From: Aeromicrobium yanjiei
GTDB taxonomy: Bacteria; Actinomycetota; Actinomycetes; Propionibacteriales; Nocardioidaceae
DNA length: 64,000 bases
Assembly: GCF_009649075.1 (NCBI RefSeq)
Contig: NZ_CP045737.1
Coordinates: forward strand, 2,232,001 to 2,296,000
Reading direction: 5' to 3'
In this document: one piece after another, positions 27,383 to 36,710 of the stretch
Numbering within the stretch: position 1 is the stretch's first letter
Layout of the letters: each line of letters begins with the position of its first letter
The notes under the pieces: generated by a model
The model's input: the letters and a program-made list of their open reading frames with translations, nothing else
What the model was told of the DNA's origin: nothing
Database searches by the model: none
Translations under genes and position numbers: made by a program

Positions 27383-27418
27383 CGGCCAACGATAGGGGCA
27401 GGGCGTCGCGACACGCCA

Positions 27419-27434
27419 TCGAACATATGTTTGA
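27419..27434. promoter_or_regulatory. LexA box upstream of lexA
   Basis: TCGAACATATGTTTGA matches TCGAAC-N4-GTTCGA with one mismatch and lies 32 bases before the lexA start codon, the usual place for the autoregulatory SOS operator. It also lies 36 bases upstream of the divergent SDR start. Confidence 0.92.
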
Positions 27435-27466
27435 ACATCGGGTGTGATCCGCGTTAACCTCTAGCC

Positions 27467-28204
27467 ATGACCGATGATCGCAACGCAGACGTCACCGAGC
27501 TCCCCGACGGACCCGCCGACTCCTCCGGACTGACCGCGCGCCAGCGCAAGGTGCTCGAGTTCCTGCGCGACGAGATCGAGAAGCGGGGCTACCCGCCCAG
27601 CATGCGCGAGATCGGTGCCGCCGTCGGCCTGACCAGCACGTCGTCGGTCGCCCACCAGCTGCGCGCACTGGAGGGGCTCGGCTACGTCAAGCGCGACCCC
27701 AACCGTCCGCGGGCACTGGAGATCTTCCTCCCGGACGTCCTGGCGGCCCGGCGCTCGATGAGCGCGGCTCCCGAGCCGGCCGACAGCTCGGCACCGTTCG
27801 ACGAGACCGGCATCAACGACGCCGCCCCGTCCGCGGTCAACATCCCGATGGTCGGTCGCATCGCCGCCGGTGGCCCGATCCTGGCCGAGGAGCGGGTCGA
27901 GGAGATCTTCCCGATGCCCAAGTCCCTGGTGGGCGACGGTACGCTGTTCATGCTCGAGGTCTCGGGCGACTCCATGATCGATGCGGCCATCTGCAGCGGC
28001 GACTACGTCGTGATCCGCCAGCAGCCCGACGCCGAGAACGGTGAGATCGTCGCCGCGATGCTCGACGGCGAGGCCACGGTCAAGACGTTCCAGCGCAAGG
28101 ACGGCCAGGTCTGGCTGCTCCCGCACAACGACGACTACTCCCCCATCGACGGCACCCACGCCACGATCCTGGGCAAGGTCACCGCGGTCATCCGCCGGGT
28201 CTGA
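27467..28204 (+). CDS. lexA: SOS repressor LexA
   Basis: A 245-residue LexA. The N-terminal winged helix ([44 protein letters not shown], about 25-68) binds SOS boxes. The C-terminal S24 peptidase domain has the self-cleavage bond Ala134-Gly135 (RIAAGGP), the nucleophile Ser169 (GDSM) and the general-base Lys206 (TVKTF). RecA filaments trigger self-cleavage and derepression. A ~20-residue acidic N-terminal extension is typical of actinobacteria. Its own operator is at 27419 and a terminator hairpin follows at 28213. recA and recX, dinG and the LysM gene in this window are likely or possible regulon members. Confidence 0.97.
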   Translation: MTDDRNADVTELPDGPADSSGLTARQRKVLEFLRDEIEKRGYPPSMREIGAAVGLTSTSSVAHQLRALEGLGYVKRDPNRPRALEIFLPDVLAARRSMSAAPEPADSSAPFDETGINDAAPSAVNIPMVGRIAAGGPILAEERVEEIFPMPKSLVGDGTLFMLEVSGDSMIDAAICSGDYVVIRQQPDAENGEIVAAMLDGEATVKTFQRKDGQVWLLPHNDDYSPIDGTHATILGKVTAVIRRV

Positions 28205-28212
28205 GGCCCTGC

Positions 28213-28238
28213 CCACCGCCCCATCCCCGGGGCGGTGG
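28213..28238 (+). terminator. Terminator after lexA
   Basis: CCACCGCCCC (28213-28222) pairs perfectly with GGGGCGGTGG (28229-28238) 9 bases after the lexA stop. Confidence 0.85.
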
Positions 28239-28241
28239 ATC

Positions 28242-28281
28242 CGCCACCGTTTGAGGCCGATTTCGAGCTCAGACGGTGGCG
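28242..28281. repeat. Palindromic element with GCCACCGTTTG core
   Basis: CGCCACCGT-T-TGAG (28242-28255) pairs with CTCA-G-ACGGTGGCG (28268-28281), one mismatch in 14 pairs. Its GCCACCGTTTG arm also occurs twice in the repeat cluster at 49182-49328. It lies between lexA and galE and may act as a bidirectional terminator or a REP-like element. Confidence 0.75.
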
Positions 28282-28320
28282 TATGCACCGACCCGGGGCG
28301 GGCGCGGGGTGGGCAGGCGC

Positions 28321-29286
28321 TCAGCCGGCGTGGGCCTGGCGGGCTTCCCAGGCGCTGGAGACCATGTCGGCCACCGAGTGGCGCATGGTCCAGTCCAGGT
28401 CGCGGGACGCCAGCTCGCCCGAGGCGACGATGCGCGCGGGGTCGCCCGGACGCCGATCGGTGATCTCGGGCTCGAACGCGATGCCGGTCGCGTCGGCGAC
28501 GGCGGTCATGATCTCGCGGACGGAGACGCCGTCGCCGCTGCCGAGGTTGTAGACCGGCTCCAACGTCTCGCCGGCGAGCAGCTTCTGCGCCGCGACGACG
28601 TGGGCGTCGGCCAGATCTGCGACGTGGATGTAGTCGCGGACGCACGTGCCGTCGGGGGTCGGGTAGTCGTTGCCGTTGATGCGCGGCGTGCGCCCATCGA
28701 GCAGCGCCTCGATGACCAGCGGGAACAGGTTGTGGGGGCTCGTGTCGTAGAGGTCCGGCACCGCGGAGCCGACGACGTTGAAGTAGCGCAGCGACGTGTG
28801 GTGCAAGGGGAACGCCCGGGCGGCATCGCGCAGCAGCCACTCCCCGATCAGCTTGCTCTCGCCGTAGGGCGACTCGGGCGCGGTCGGCGTCTGCTCGGTG
28901 ACCAGCTCGACGTCGGGGGTCCCGTAGACCGCGGCGCTCGAGGAGAAGACGATCTTGTCGACGTCCGCCTCGTGCATGGCCTGCAGCAGGCTGACCGTGC
29001 CCTGGACGTTCTGCTCGTACGTGTGCAGCGGACGCTGCACCGAGACGCCCGCGTACTTGAATCCCGCGAGGTGGACGACCGCGTCGACGTCGTGCTCGAC
29101 CATGGCCTTGGCGACGACGGTGGTGTCCAGGATGTTGTGGTCGATCAGCACGACGTCCTCGGGCACGAACTCACGGTGACCGCTGGAGAAGTCGTCCACG
29201 ACCACGCAGTCCAGGCCGGCGAGCCGGAACGCGCGGACGATGTGTGAGCCGATGTAGCCGGCGCCGCCGGTGACCAGGACTGTCAT
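28321..29286 (-). CDS. galE: UDP-glucose 4-epimerase
   Basis: A 321-residue extended SDR. The NAD-binding motif TGGAGYIGSH is at residues 6-15; the substrate loop HLAGFKYAGVSVQRP (about 72-86), SSSAAVYG (about 114-121) and catalytic YGESK (about 141-145) are intact, and YFNVVGS and CVRDYIHVADLADAH follow, all typical for GalE. It interconverts UDP-glucose and UDP-galactose for cell-envelope sugars. It is divergent to nothing: the two large secreted proteins lie upstream on the same strand with only a 24-base gap (29287-29310), so they could be co-transcribed with it. Confidence 0.95.
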   Translation of the reverse strand: MTVLVTGGAGYIGSHIVRAFRLAGLDCVVVDDFSSGHREFVPEDVVLIDHNILDTTVVAKAMVEHDVDAVVHLAGFKYAGVSVQRPLHTYEQNVQGTVSLLQAMHEADVDKIVFSSSAAVYGTPDVELVTEQTPTAPESPYGESKLIGEWLLRDAARAFPLHHTSLRYFNVVGSAVPDLYDTSPHNLFPLVIEALLDGRTPRINGNDYPTPDGTCVRDYIHVADLADAHVVAAQKLLAGETLEPVYNLGSGDGVSVREIMTAVADATGIAFEPEITDRRPGDPARIVASGELASRDLDWTMRHSVADMVSSAWEARQAHAG

Positions 29287-29310
29287 GTCACCACCCTCTC
29301 AGGTTCGCGG

Positions 29311-31248
29311 TCACCCCTTGAAGCGCAGGGTGCCGACGTTGTAGCCGCGGCCGGCCTTCACAGTGATCGAGTGGCGGCCGCTGAACGTGCGCCCGATGCC
29401 GCGCCACGAGTCGGAGTTGACCGAGATCGTCCACTTGCCCGACGGCAGACCGGCGACGTAGAAGACGCCCTTGCTGTCGGTGATGTCGGTGCGGATCACG
29501 CGGGTGCCGGCCGAGGACGAGAGGCGGACCATGATCTCCTTGTTGGTCTTGCCCTTCGCGCGGGTGACCCGGCCCTTGACGACCGCTCCGATCGGGTTGC
29601 GGCTCGTCTTCTTGGTGACCGTGCGGCCCGTGCCGGAGATGTCCATCGTGTTGACGGTGCCCGCGCCGTGCGCCTTGCAGTAGCCGCGGTACATCCAGCC
29701 CTTGTAGCCCCGGACGATCTTGTTCTGCTCCGCGCCCGTGGCGGGGTTGGGCTGGACGGTGCGCGCGATGCGCTCGAAGCCGCCGTTGGCGTTGCCCGAC
29801 AGATCGCGCAGGCGCTTGAACGCCTTCCACTTCTCCGAGCCGCGGTCCAGGCCCTTGAAGTACAGGCTGTTGTCCTTGAACTTGCTCGGGTACCAGTCCG
29901 AGCAGCCGGTGCGCCGGCCCACCTCGACCCAGTAGCGTCCCGGTGCGAGGTTCTTGAACGTCCGGTTGCCCGATGCCGACGCCTGTCCCTCGGCCACGAC
30001 GGGCGCGTCGAGCACCGGGACGTTGGGAACCTTCTCGCGCAGCCGGATCCAGCGGTCGCCCTGACCTGTGGGCTTGTACCTGGGCGAGAACGATGCGTTG
30101 ACCTTGACGGTGTTGTTGCTCTGCGAGGCGCCGAGCGTCTTGCCCACGACCGGCGCGGTCAAGGTGATGAGGTTGGCACGGGACCGCTTGTAGTTGGTCG
30201 CGTCGTGGCAGCTGCCGTAGCGGGTGCTGTCCTTGCCGTACCAGGCCTGGGTCTTGCTGTTGCGCGCGCCGACCATGTAACGGTTGTTGCCCGACGACGT
30301 CATCGGCAGGAACGTCACGGCGTACGCACCGCTGCCGGACGCCTCGGTGCGGCCGAACACGTTGGCGCAGTACGGGAGGTCGAGCTCGCGCGTGACGACC
30401 GTGCCGCCACTGTAGGTGGCCGGCGGCGAGGCGACCGTGACGTCGGCTCCCGCGGCGGTCGTGCCCGAGATCGAGCCGTAGCGGAAGTCCGCCACGAAGT
30501 CCTTGGTCTTGGTGGCCTGGACCGCCATCGCCTCGCGCAGGTGCGCGCCGCCGCCCGTGGGCTTGCCGTCCTTGCCGCGCCAGTACCAGGAGCGGCGGAT
30601 GCCGTCCTGGTCCTTGCCGCTGATCCGGAGCCGGTACGCGGTGCTGGGCGAGTTGGCGGCGCCCAGGTTGACCGCCAGTGAGAAGCGCCCGCCGTTGCCG
30701 CTGATGTCCTGGCCCTTGACGAGCTGGGTGTTGCCTCCGCGCAGCAGCTTGACCAGGTCGACGCGGATGTCCGAGGCCAGCACGGGGCCGTAGCCGGTGA
30801 CCCGTCCGGTGATCTGCTGGCGCGAGACGAGCGTCTCGGTGGTGATCTTCTTGTAGTAGTGCGTGGTGTTGCGGGGCTTGTCCTCGTCGACCTTGACCGA
30901 CACGTTGCTGACCGACTTGTAGTCACGCCCTGCGACGGCCGGGGCGTTGTGCGGGTTGACCGGCGCGTTGTTGTGCATCGCGATCGCGATGCGGGTCGTC
31001 TTGCCGCCCTTGACCGAATATTTTCGGGTGCGCGGCTTGCCCGTGTCGGCGGTGAACGACACCTTGCCCTTGCACGTGCTCCTGGAGCTGCACTTGACCA
31101 GGACGCTGCCGTTGCCGCTCGAGGAGATCGCGATGCGCGAGGACTTGACGTAGAGCTTGTAGCTCGCCGCCTCGGCCGGGGCTGCGGTCAGAAGGGCCGC
31201 GATCACTGCTGCTGCAGCTGACGCGATGACGGGTGTGCGCAGTCTCAT
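29311..31248 (-). CDS. Large secreted protein with C-terminal Ig-like domain, copy 1
   Basis: A 645-residue secreted protein of unknown function. A signal peptide (MRLRTPVIASAAAAVIAALL, cleavage after AEAAS, about residue 28) is followed by a basic, Ser/Lys/Thr-rich beta domain with a possible disulfide pair (VLVKCSSRSTCKGK), several repeats of GxxxxYR(L)RISGKDQDGIRRSWYWRG type, and a C-terminal carboxypeptidase-regulatory/CnaB-like domain (VVKGRVTRAKGKTNKEIMVR ... GVFYVAGLPSGKWTISV, last ~95 residues). It is about equally long as, and clearly paralogous to, the next gene upstream. High positive charge fits binding to the anionic cell wall. No enzyme motif is seen. Confidence 0.8.
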   Translation of the reverse strand: MRLRTPVIASAAAAVIAALLTAAPAEAASYKLYVKSSRIAISSSGNGSVLVKCSSRSTCKGKVSFTADTGKPRTRKYSVKGGKTTRIAIAMHNNAPVNPHNAPAVAGRDYKSVSNVSVKVDEDKPRNTTHYYKKITTETLVSRQQITGRVTGYGPVLASDIRVDLVKLLRGGNTQLVKGQDISGNGGRFSLAVNLGAANSPSTAYRLRISGKDQDGIRRSWYWRGKDGKPTGGGAHLREAMAVQATKTKDFVADFRYGSISGTTAAGADVTVASPPATYSGGTVVTRELDLPYCANVFGRTEASGSGAYAVTFLPMTSSGNNRYMVGARNSKTQAWYGKDSTRYGSCHDATNYKRSRANLITLTAPVVGKTLGASQSNNTVKVNASFSPRYKPTGQGDRWIRLREKVPNVPVLDAPVVAEGQASASGNRTFKNLAPGRYWVEVGRRTGCSDWYPSKFKDNSLYFKGLDRGSEKWKAFKRLRDLSGNANGGFERIARTVQPNPATGAEQNKIVRGYKGWMYRGYCKAHGAGTVNTMDISGTGRTVTKKTSRNPIGAVVKGRVTRAKGKTNKEIMVRLSSSAGTRVIRTDITDSKGVFYVAGLPSGKWTISVNSDSWRGIGRTFSGRHSITVKAGRGYNVGTLRFKG

Positions 31249-31330
31249 TCGGATTCCCCGAGAACATGGTTGCGAGCAGTCGGTCCACCGCAGGCTATCA
31301 AACTCTCAGGGGGTCACCCCCGCCGCGAGA

Positions 31331-33250
31331 TCAGCCCCGGAAGCGCAGCGTCCCCACGCTGTAGGACTTGCCGCGGGAGACGGTCACGGCCTTCTTGCCG
31401 TTGAACGTACGCCCGATGCCGCGCCACGAGTCGGTGTTGACCGAGATCGTCCAGCGGCCCGAGGGCAGGCCCACGACCGAGAAACGGCCGCTGCCGTTGG
31501 TGATCGTGGTGCGGATGACCCGCTTGCCGTCGGTGGACGACAGGCGCACCATCATCTCCTTGTTGGTACGCCCGCCGGTGCGCTTGACGCGCCCGGTGAC
31601 CGTGGCGCCCTTGGCCGAGGTGACCGAGATGCGCCTCTGGTCGGCGCCGGTGTTTCCCGTGCCGGTGATGTTGACCGTGGTGTAGTTGCCGGCACCGCGC
31701 GCGCCGCAGACGCCGCGGTACATCCAGCCCGCGTAGCCGGCCGGCTTCTTCTCCTGCGCCTTGCCGGCGGGGTTGGGGCGGGCATTGCGGGCGATGCCCT
31801 CGAAGCCGGAGTTCTTGCCGCCCGACAGCGAGCCGAGCGTGCGGAAGGCCTTCCACTTCTCCGACGAGCGGTCGGCGCCCTTGAAGTACGCGCTGTTGTT
31901 GGGGTAGCGGCTCGGGTACCAGTCCGAGCAGCCCGTGCGGCGACCGATCTCGACCCAGTACTTGCCCGGAGGCACGTTGCTGAACAAGCCGTTGCCCGCG
32001 GACGTCGCCTGGCGCTCGGCGACGACGGGGGCGTCGAGGATCGGGACCTTCGGGACCTTCTCGCGCAGGCGGAGCCAGCGGTCACCCTGGGCGGTGGGCT
32101 TGAAGCCCGAGAACTTGCCGTCGACGTACAGCTCGTTGTTGTTGCCGCTCACGCTGGCGTCGCGCACGGCCGGGCCGGAGCCGTTGACCGCGATGAGGTT
32201 GCTGCGGGAGTACGTGTAATCCTGCACGTCGAAGCAGCTGCCGAAGCGCTCGCTGGTGCTGCCGTACCAGGCGTCGACCGAGCCCCTGCGGGCCGAGATC
32301 ATGTAGCGCTTGTCGCCTGCGGTGCTGTTGTACGGCAGGAAGTCGATGCGGTAGCGACCACCCTTGGCCTTGGTCTCGCCGAAGACGTTGGCGCAGCCGA
32401 CGTAGTCGAGCTCGCGACGGACGGTCGCGCCGCTGAAGCTGCGAGGCTGGCCGACGGCGGTGATGCTCGTGCCGTCCGAGGCCGCGCCGGCGATCGAGGA
32501 GTAGCGGAAGTCCGCGTCGAAGTTGCTGTTCTTGGTGGCCTGGATCGGGGTCGCCTCGTTGATGTAGCGACCGCCGCCGGTGAACTTGCCGTCGGCGCCG
32601 CGCCAGAACCATGCCCGGGCGATGCCGTCCTGGTCCTTGCCCGTGATGCGCAGACGGTACGTCGCGGAGGGCGAGTTGTTGGCGCCCAGCGGGACCGTGA
32701 ACGCGTAGCCGTCGCTCAGGTCGTTGTCGAACTTCTTGACCAGGGTGTTGCCGCCGCGCACGACCGTGAGCAGCTCGACGCGCAGCTGGCTCACGGTGCT
32801 GCCGGCGACGCCGGCGGCGGTGCCGGTGATCTGCTGGCTGGACTTGCGGGTCTCGGTCGTGACCTTGTGGTCGTGCGTCTTCTTCTTGGGCGACGTCTCG
32901 GCGACGCGCAGCGTCACGCCCGTCTTGCGCTTGTACTCGCCGTTGACGGACTCGCCGTTGAACGGGTTGGCGGCCGCGCTGTCGTTGAGCGCGACTGCCT
33001 CGTAGGTCGTCTTCTTGCCCGGGACGCTGTAGCTCGTGGTCTTGGTCGACCCGAGGAAGCGGAGCTTGCCCTTGCAGGTGCTCTTGGTGCGGCACTGGAT
33101 GGCGACCTTGCCCGTGCCCTTGGACGAGATCGCGATGCTCTTGGACTTGAGCGTTGCGCTGTTGCTCGCCGCCTCCGCGGGGCTCGCGATGAGCAGCCCG
33201 CCGACGAGCGCCGTGAGCGCAGGGGCGAGCAGGATGATGCGGTGCTTCAT
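31331..33250 (-). CDS. Large secreted protein with C-terminal Ig-like domain, copy 2
   Basis: A 639-residue paralogue of the downstream gene. The signal peptide MKHRIILLAPALTALVGGLL ends at AEAAS. The same block order follows: VAIQCRTKSTCKGKLRF, YRLRITGKDQDGIARAWFWRG, CANVFGETKAKGGRYRIDFLP, VGRRTGCSDWYPSR-like segment (IGRRTGCSDWYPSRYPN) and a C-terminal CnaB-like domain ending SYSVGTLRFRG. The conserved Cys positions suggest shared disulfides. I start at the ATG at 33248-33250, which gives a clean signal peptide; an upstream ATG (33289) adds 13 residues. The 82-base gap to copy 1 suggests a tandem duplication read as one unit. Function unknown, perhaps wall-associated adhesion or structure. 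Confidence 0.8.
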   Translation of the reverse strand: MKHRIILLAPALTALVGGLLIASPAEAASNSATLKSKSIAISSKGTGKVAIQCRTKSTCKGKLRFLGSTKTTSYSVPGKKTTYEAVALNDSAAANPFNGESVNGEYKRKTGVTLRVAETSPKKKTHDHKVTTETRKSSQQITGTAAGVAGSTVSQLRVELLTVVRGGNTLVKKFDNDLSDGYAFTVPLGANNSPSATYRLRITGKDQDGIARAWFWRGADGKFTGGGRYINEATPIQATKNSNFDADFRYSSIAGAASDGTSITAVGQPRSFSGATVRRELDYVGCANVFGETKAKGGRYRIDFLPYNSTAGDKRYMISARRGSVDAWYGSTSERFGSCFDVQDYTYSRSNLIAVNGSGPAVRDASVSGNNNELYVDGKFSGFKPTAQGDRWLRLREKVPKVPILDAPVVAERQATSAGNGLFSNVPPGKYWVEIGRRTGCSDWYPSRYPNNSAYFKGADRSSEKWKAFRTLGSLSGGKNSGFEGIARNARPNPAGKAQEKKPAGYAGWMYRGVCGARGAGNYTTVNITGTGNTGADQRRISVTSAKGATVTGRVKRTGGRTNKEMMVRLSSTDGKRVIRTTITNGSGRFSVVGLPSGRWTISVNTDSWRGIGRTFNGKKAVTVSRGKSYSVGTLRFRG

Positions 33251-33293
33251 GAAATCCCCGGGACTTTTGTAGGTGGGCAGCCTGAGCACGGTA

Positions 33294-35243
33294 TCAGTGC
33301 ACGCCTGTCACCGAGGCATTTGCGGCATCATCGAGACGTCGCAGTGCCCCGAGGGCGACCTCGCGGTCGGTCGTGCGCCACATGTCGGGCAGTGACGCGG
33401 CCAGGAACGAGCCGTAGCGCGCCGTGACGATCCGGGGATCGAGGATCGCGACGACCCCCTTGTCGGTCGAGCGCCGGATCAGGCGCCCGGTGCCCTGCGC
33501 GAGCAGGAGTGCCGCGTGGTTGGCCGCGACGGTCATGAAGCCGTTGCCGCCGCGCTTCTCCACCAGGCGCTGCCGCGCGCTCATCAGTGGATCGTCCGGG
33601 CGCGGGAACGGGATGCGGTCGATGATCACGAGCTGACAGGTGTCGCCGGGCAGGTCGACCCCCTGCCACAGGCTCAGCGTGCCGAACAGGCAGGTGCTGG
33701 GCGTCTCGGCGAACCGGCGCGCGAGCTCGGGCAGCTGGGCGTCGCCCTGGCACCAGATGTCGATGTCGGGCAGCCGCTCGCGGACCTCCTCGGCGGCCTT
33801 CTCGGCACCGCGACGCGACGAGAACAGGCCGAGCGTACGTCCGCCCGCGGCCTCGATCAGCGCGGTGATCTCGGCCAGCTGGGCCTCTTCGAGACCGTCG
33901 CGGCCGGGTGCCGGCAGGTCGCGGGCGACGTAGAGGACGCCCTGCTTGCGATAGTCGAACGGCGAGCCGACGTCGAGCGCCGACCACGGCGGATCGTCTC
34001 CCCACAGGCCGAGCGAGCGGGCGACGGGCTCGAAGTCGCCGCCGAGCTTGAGCGTCGCGCTGGTGAGGATCACGGTCTTGTCGCCGAAGAGCTTGTCGCG
34101 CAGGGCCCCCGAGACGTCGATCGGGGCGATGTGGAGCTGCTTCTCGCCGCGACGGTTGTCGGTGACCCAGAGCACCTCGGTCTCGCCCTTGGCGGCCATG
34201 CGCTCGGCGATCTTGCGGACGTCGTCGACCATGCCGCGGGCCTGCAGCTTGGCGGCGTCGGGCTCCCCCTTGTCCTTCTCCTTGGGGAACGCGGACAGGC
34301 ACGCGCGCGCGTTGTCGCGCACGAACGCCAGCACCTCCTGCAGCGGCTGGGGCGGCACGTCGACACGGCCCTCCTCGGTCCGCGCGAGGACGTCGGCGAG
34401 GGCGTCGGCGGCATCGGACAGGTCGTCGGCCTCGGGGCCGTCCACCTGCGCGCGGGCCCGCCGGGCGGCGCGCTCGACGATCGACGGGTCGAGCTCGTCG
34501 GTCGAGGCCTGGGTGACCCGGGCGGCGAGCTCGTGGGCCTCGTCGACGACCACGGCGTCGTACTCGGGCAGCATCGGCACGCCCTCGATCGCGTCGATCG
34601 CCAGCAGGGCGTGGTTGGTGACGACGACCTGGGCGGTCTGCGCGTCCTCGCGCGCCAGCTCCGCGAAGCACTGGAGCGCATGGGCACAGCGTGAGGCGCC
34701 GAGGCACTCGCGGTGGTTGACGCTGACCTGTCGCCACGCGCGCTCGGTGTGGGAGGGGGCGGAGTCGCGATCGCCGACGTGGCTGCCCGTTGCCTGCTCC
34801 TCGGCCCACTCGCGCAGCTCGAGGACCTCGGCACCGAGCGATCCGTCGGGGACGTCGATCAGCGTGCCCTGGTCGTCAGGGGCTCCCTCGCGCACGCGGT
34901 GCAGGCACGCGTAGTTGCTGCGGCCCTTGACCACCGCGTGGTGCGGCACCTTGTCGAGGGTTGCCCGGGCCGCCTCCTTGAGCGCGGGGATGTCGCGCTC
35001 GACCAGCTGGTGCTGCAGGTTGAGCGTCGCGGTGGCGACGACGACCCGCTTGCCGTGCAGGAGGCTCGGCACGAGATAGCCCAGCGACTTGCCGGTGCCC
35101 GTGCCGGCCTGGACCAGCAGGTGCTCGCGACTGTCGAGCGCCTTCTTGACCGCCTCGGCCATCTCGATCTGGCCGGGGCGGTCGGCGCCTCCGACCGCCT
35201 CGACCGCAGCGTGGAGGACGTCACGGATGTCGACGGAGGGCAT
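33294..35243 (-). CDS. dinG: DinG/YoaA-type ATP-dependent DNA helicase
   Basis: A 649-residue superfamily 2 helicase of the XPD/DinG class. Motif I GTGTGKSLGYLVPS is near residue 42, motif II VVDEAHEL near 230, and the C-terminal LFGTLSLWQGVDLPGDT and GRLIRRSTDKG motifs V/VI are clear. Cysteines in the region between motifs I and II (YACLHRV, CLGASRCAHALQC) are positioned for the 4Fe-4S cluster of this family. These helicases unwind D-loops, R-loops and damaged forks. DinG genes are SOS-induced in some bacteria, but no good LexA box is seen in the 43 bases between it and the copy-2 secreted gene or upstream at 35244-35300. Name given at family level. Confidence 0.9.
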   Translation of the reverse strand: MPSVDIRDVLHAAVEAVGGADRPGQIEMAEAVKKALDSREHLLVQAGTGTGKSLGYLVPSLLHGKRVVVATATLNLQHQLVERDIPALKEAARATLDKVPHHAVVKGRSNYACLHRVREGAPDDQGTLIDVPDGSLGAEVLELREWAEEQATGSHVGDRDSAPSHTERAWRQVSVNHRECLGASRCAHALQCFAELAREDAQTAQVVVTNHALLAIDAIEGVPMLPEYDAVVVDEAHELAARVTQASTDELDPSIVERAARRARAQVDGPEADDLSDAADALADVLARTEEGRVDVPPQPLQEVLAFVRDNARACLSAFPKEKDKGEPDAAKLQARGMVDDVRKIAERMAAKGETEVLWVTDNRRGEKQLHIAPIDVSGALRDKLFGDKTVILTSATLKLGGDFEPVARSLGLWGDDPPWSALDVGSPFDYRKQGVLYVARDLPAPGRDGLEEAQLAEITALIEAAGGRTLGLFSSRRGAEKAAEEVRERLPDIDIWCQGDAQLPELARRFAETPSTCLFGTLSLWQGVDLPGDTCQLVIIDRIPFPRPDDPLMSARQRLVEKRGGNGFMTVAANHAALLLAQGTGRLIRRSTDKGVVAILDPRIVTARYGSFLAASLPDMWRTTDREVALGALRRLDDAANASVTGVH

Positions 35244-35300
35244 GCCTTGAGGTTATCTGCGTGACCCGCAGATCAGACAATCTGCGTCCACAGCCCTCGG

Positions 35301-36710
35301 TCAGCGGGCGTACGGCTCGAGCTCGGCGGCCAGGCTCCCGTTGACCCGGCCGACGACGTGGGTGCCCTCGGCCTCGTGGTCGAGCGTGTCGATCTCGCCA
35401 CCGGTGTGGATCTGGTTGAGCAGGTCGCCCCGCGAGTAGGGCAGCAGCACGTCCACCTGGACCGCGGGCTGCGGGAGATCGGCCTCGATCGCGCTGAGCA
35501 GCTCGTCGATCCCCTCCCCCGTACGGGCGCTGACCACGACGGCGTGCGGCTCACGTGCGAGCAGCTGCTTGACGACCAGCGGATCGGCGGCATCGGCCTT
35601 GTTGATCACGAGGATCTCGGGCAGCTCGCCCGCCCCGGCCTCCATGATCACCTGGCGCACGGCCGCGATCTGTCCCTCGGGGTCGGGGTCCGAGCCGTCC
35701 ACGACGTGCAGGATGAGATCGGACTCGGCCACCTCCTCGAGCGTCGAGCGGAAGGCCTCGACGAGCTGGTGGGGCAGGTTGCGGACCAGACCGACCGTGT
35801 CCGAGAGCGTGTAGACGCGCCCGTCGGAGGTCTGCGTACGGCGCGTGGTCGGGTCGAGGGTCGCGAACAGGGCGTTCTCGACCAGCACGCCCGCGTCGGT
35901 CAGCCGGTTGAGCAGGCTGGACTTGCCGGCGTTGGTGTAGCCCGCGATCGCCACCGACGGGATCTCGTGCCGCTGGCGGTTGCCCTTCTTGGTCTCGCGG
36001 GCCTTGCCGAGCTCCTTGAGCTCGCGGCGCAGCTTGGTCATCTTCATCTGGATGCGACGACGATCGGTCTCGAGCTTGGTCTCACCGGGACCACGACCGC
36101 CGATGCCCTCGCCACCTGCGGCCTGCCCGCCCGCCTGGCGCGAGAGGTTGCCGCCCCAGCCGCGCAGACGCTGCGTCTGGTACTGCAGCTGGGCGAGCTC
36201 GACCTGCGCCTTGCCCTCTTTGCTCTTGGCGTGCTGGGCGAAGATGTCGAGGATCAGCGCGGTCCGGTCGACGACCTTGACCTTGCAGCGGTCCTCGAGG
36301 TTGCGCAGCTGGCTGGGCGCCAGCGCACCGTCACAGATGATCGTGTCGGCGCCGGTCGCCTCGACGGCCGCGCGGAGGTCCTCGACCTTGCCCGAGCCGA
36401 TGTACGTCGCGGGGTCGGGCTTCTGCCGGCGCTGGATGAGGGCGTCGAGCACCTCGGAGCCGGCCGTCTCGGCGAGCAGCTTGAGCTCGGCCATCGAGTT
36501 CTCGGCGTCCTCGGCCGTCCCCTCGGTCCACACACCGACCAGGACGACGCGCTCGAGGCGCAGCTGGCGGTACTCGACCTCGGTGATGTCCTCGAGCTCG
36601 GTGCGCAGGTTGGCCACCCGCCGCAGCGAGTTGCGCTCCTCGAGGTCGAGCCCGTCGACGCCTTGCGCCTGGGCCGGCCCGTTCACTGAGTCAGTTGACG
36701 TGTCTGTCAT
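35301..36710 (-). CDS. hflX: Ribosome-rescue GTPase HflX
   Basis: A 469-residue HflX GTPase, which splits stalled 70S ribosomes, especially after heat or antibiotic stress. The HflX N-terminal domain (AETAGSEVLDALIQRRQKPDPATYIGSGKVEDL, about 85-117) and the Gly-rich GGNLSRQAGGQAAGGEG ... GRGPGETKLETDRRRI linker precede the G domain: G1 AGYTNAGKSS near 256, G3 DTVGLVRNLP near 305, G4 NKAD near 372. The ATG at 36708-36710 overlaps the dapF stop (ATGA), marking translational coupling; a TTG nine bases upstream is less likely. Actinobacterial HflX carries this longer linker. Confidence 0.96.
   Translation of the reverse strand: MTDTSTDSVNGPAQAQGVDGLDLEERNSLRRVANLRTELEDITEVEYRQLRLERVVLVGVWTEGTAEDAENSMAELKLLAETAGSEVLDALIQRRQKPDPATYIGSGKVEDLRAAVEATGADTIICDGALAPSQLRNLEDRCKVKVVDRTALILDIFAQHAKSKEGKAQVELAQLQYQTQRLRGWGGNLSRQAGGQAAGGEGIGGRGPGETKLETDRRRIQMKMTKLRRELKELGKARETKKGNRQRHEIPSVAIAGYTNAGKSSLLNRLTDAGVLVENALFATLDPTTRRTQTSDGRVYTLSDTVGLVRNLPHQLVEAFRSTLEEVAESDLILHVVDGSDPDPEGQIAAVRQVIMEAGAGELPEILVINKADAADPLVVKQLLAREPHAVVVSARTGEGIDELLSAIEADLPQPAVQVDVLLPYSRGDLLNQIHTGGEIDTLDHEAEGTHVVGRVNGSLAAELEPYAR

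Noticed and set aside
35255..35273. LexA box upstream of dinG
   Set aside because: The site is ATCTGCG-N5-CGCAGAT, a perfect inverted repeat but not the TCGAAC-type SOS box; it may be a short terminator for hflX.
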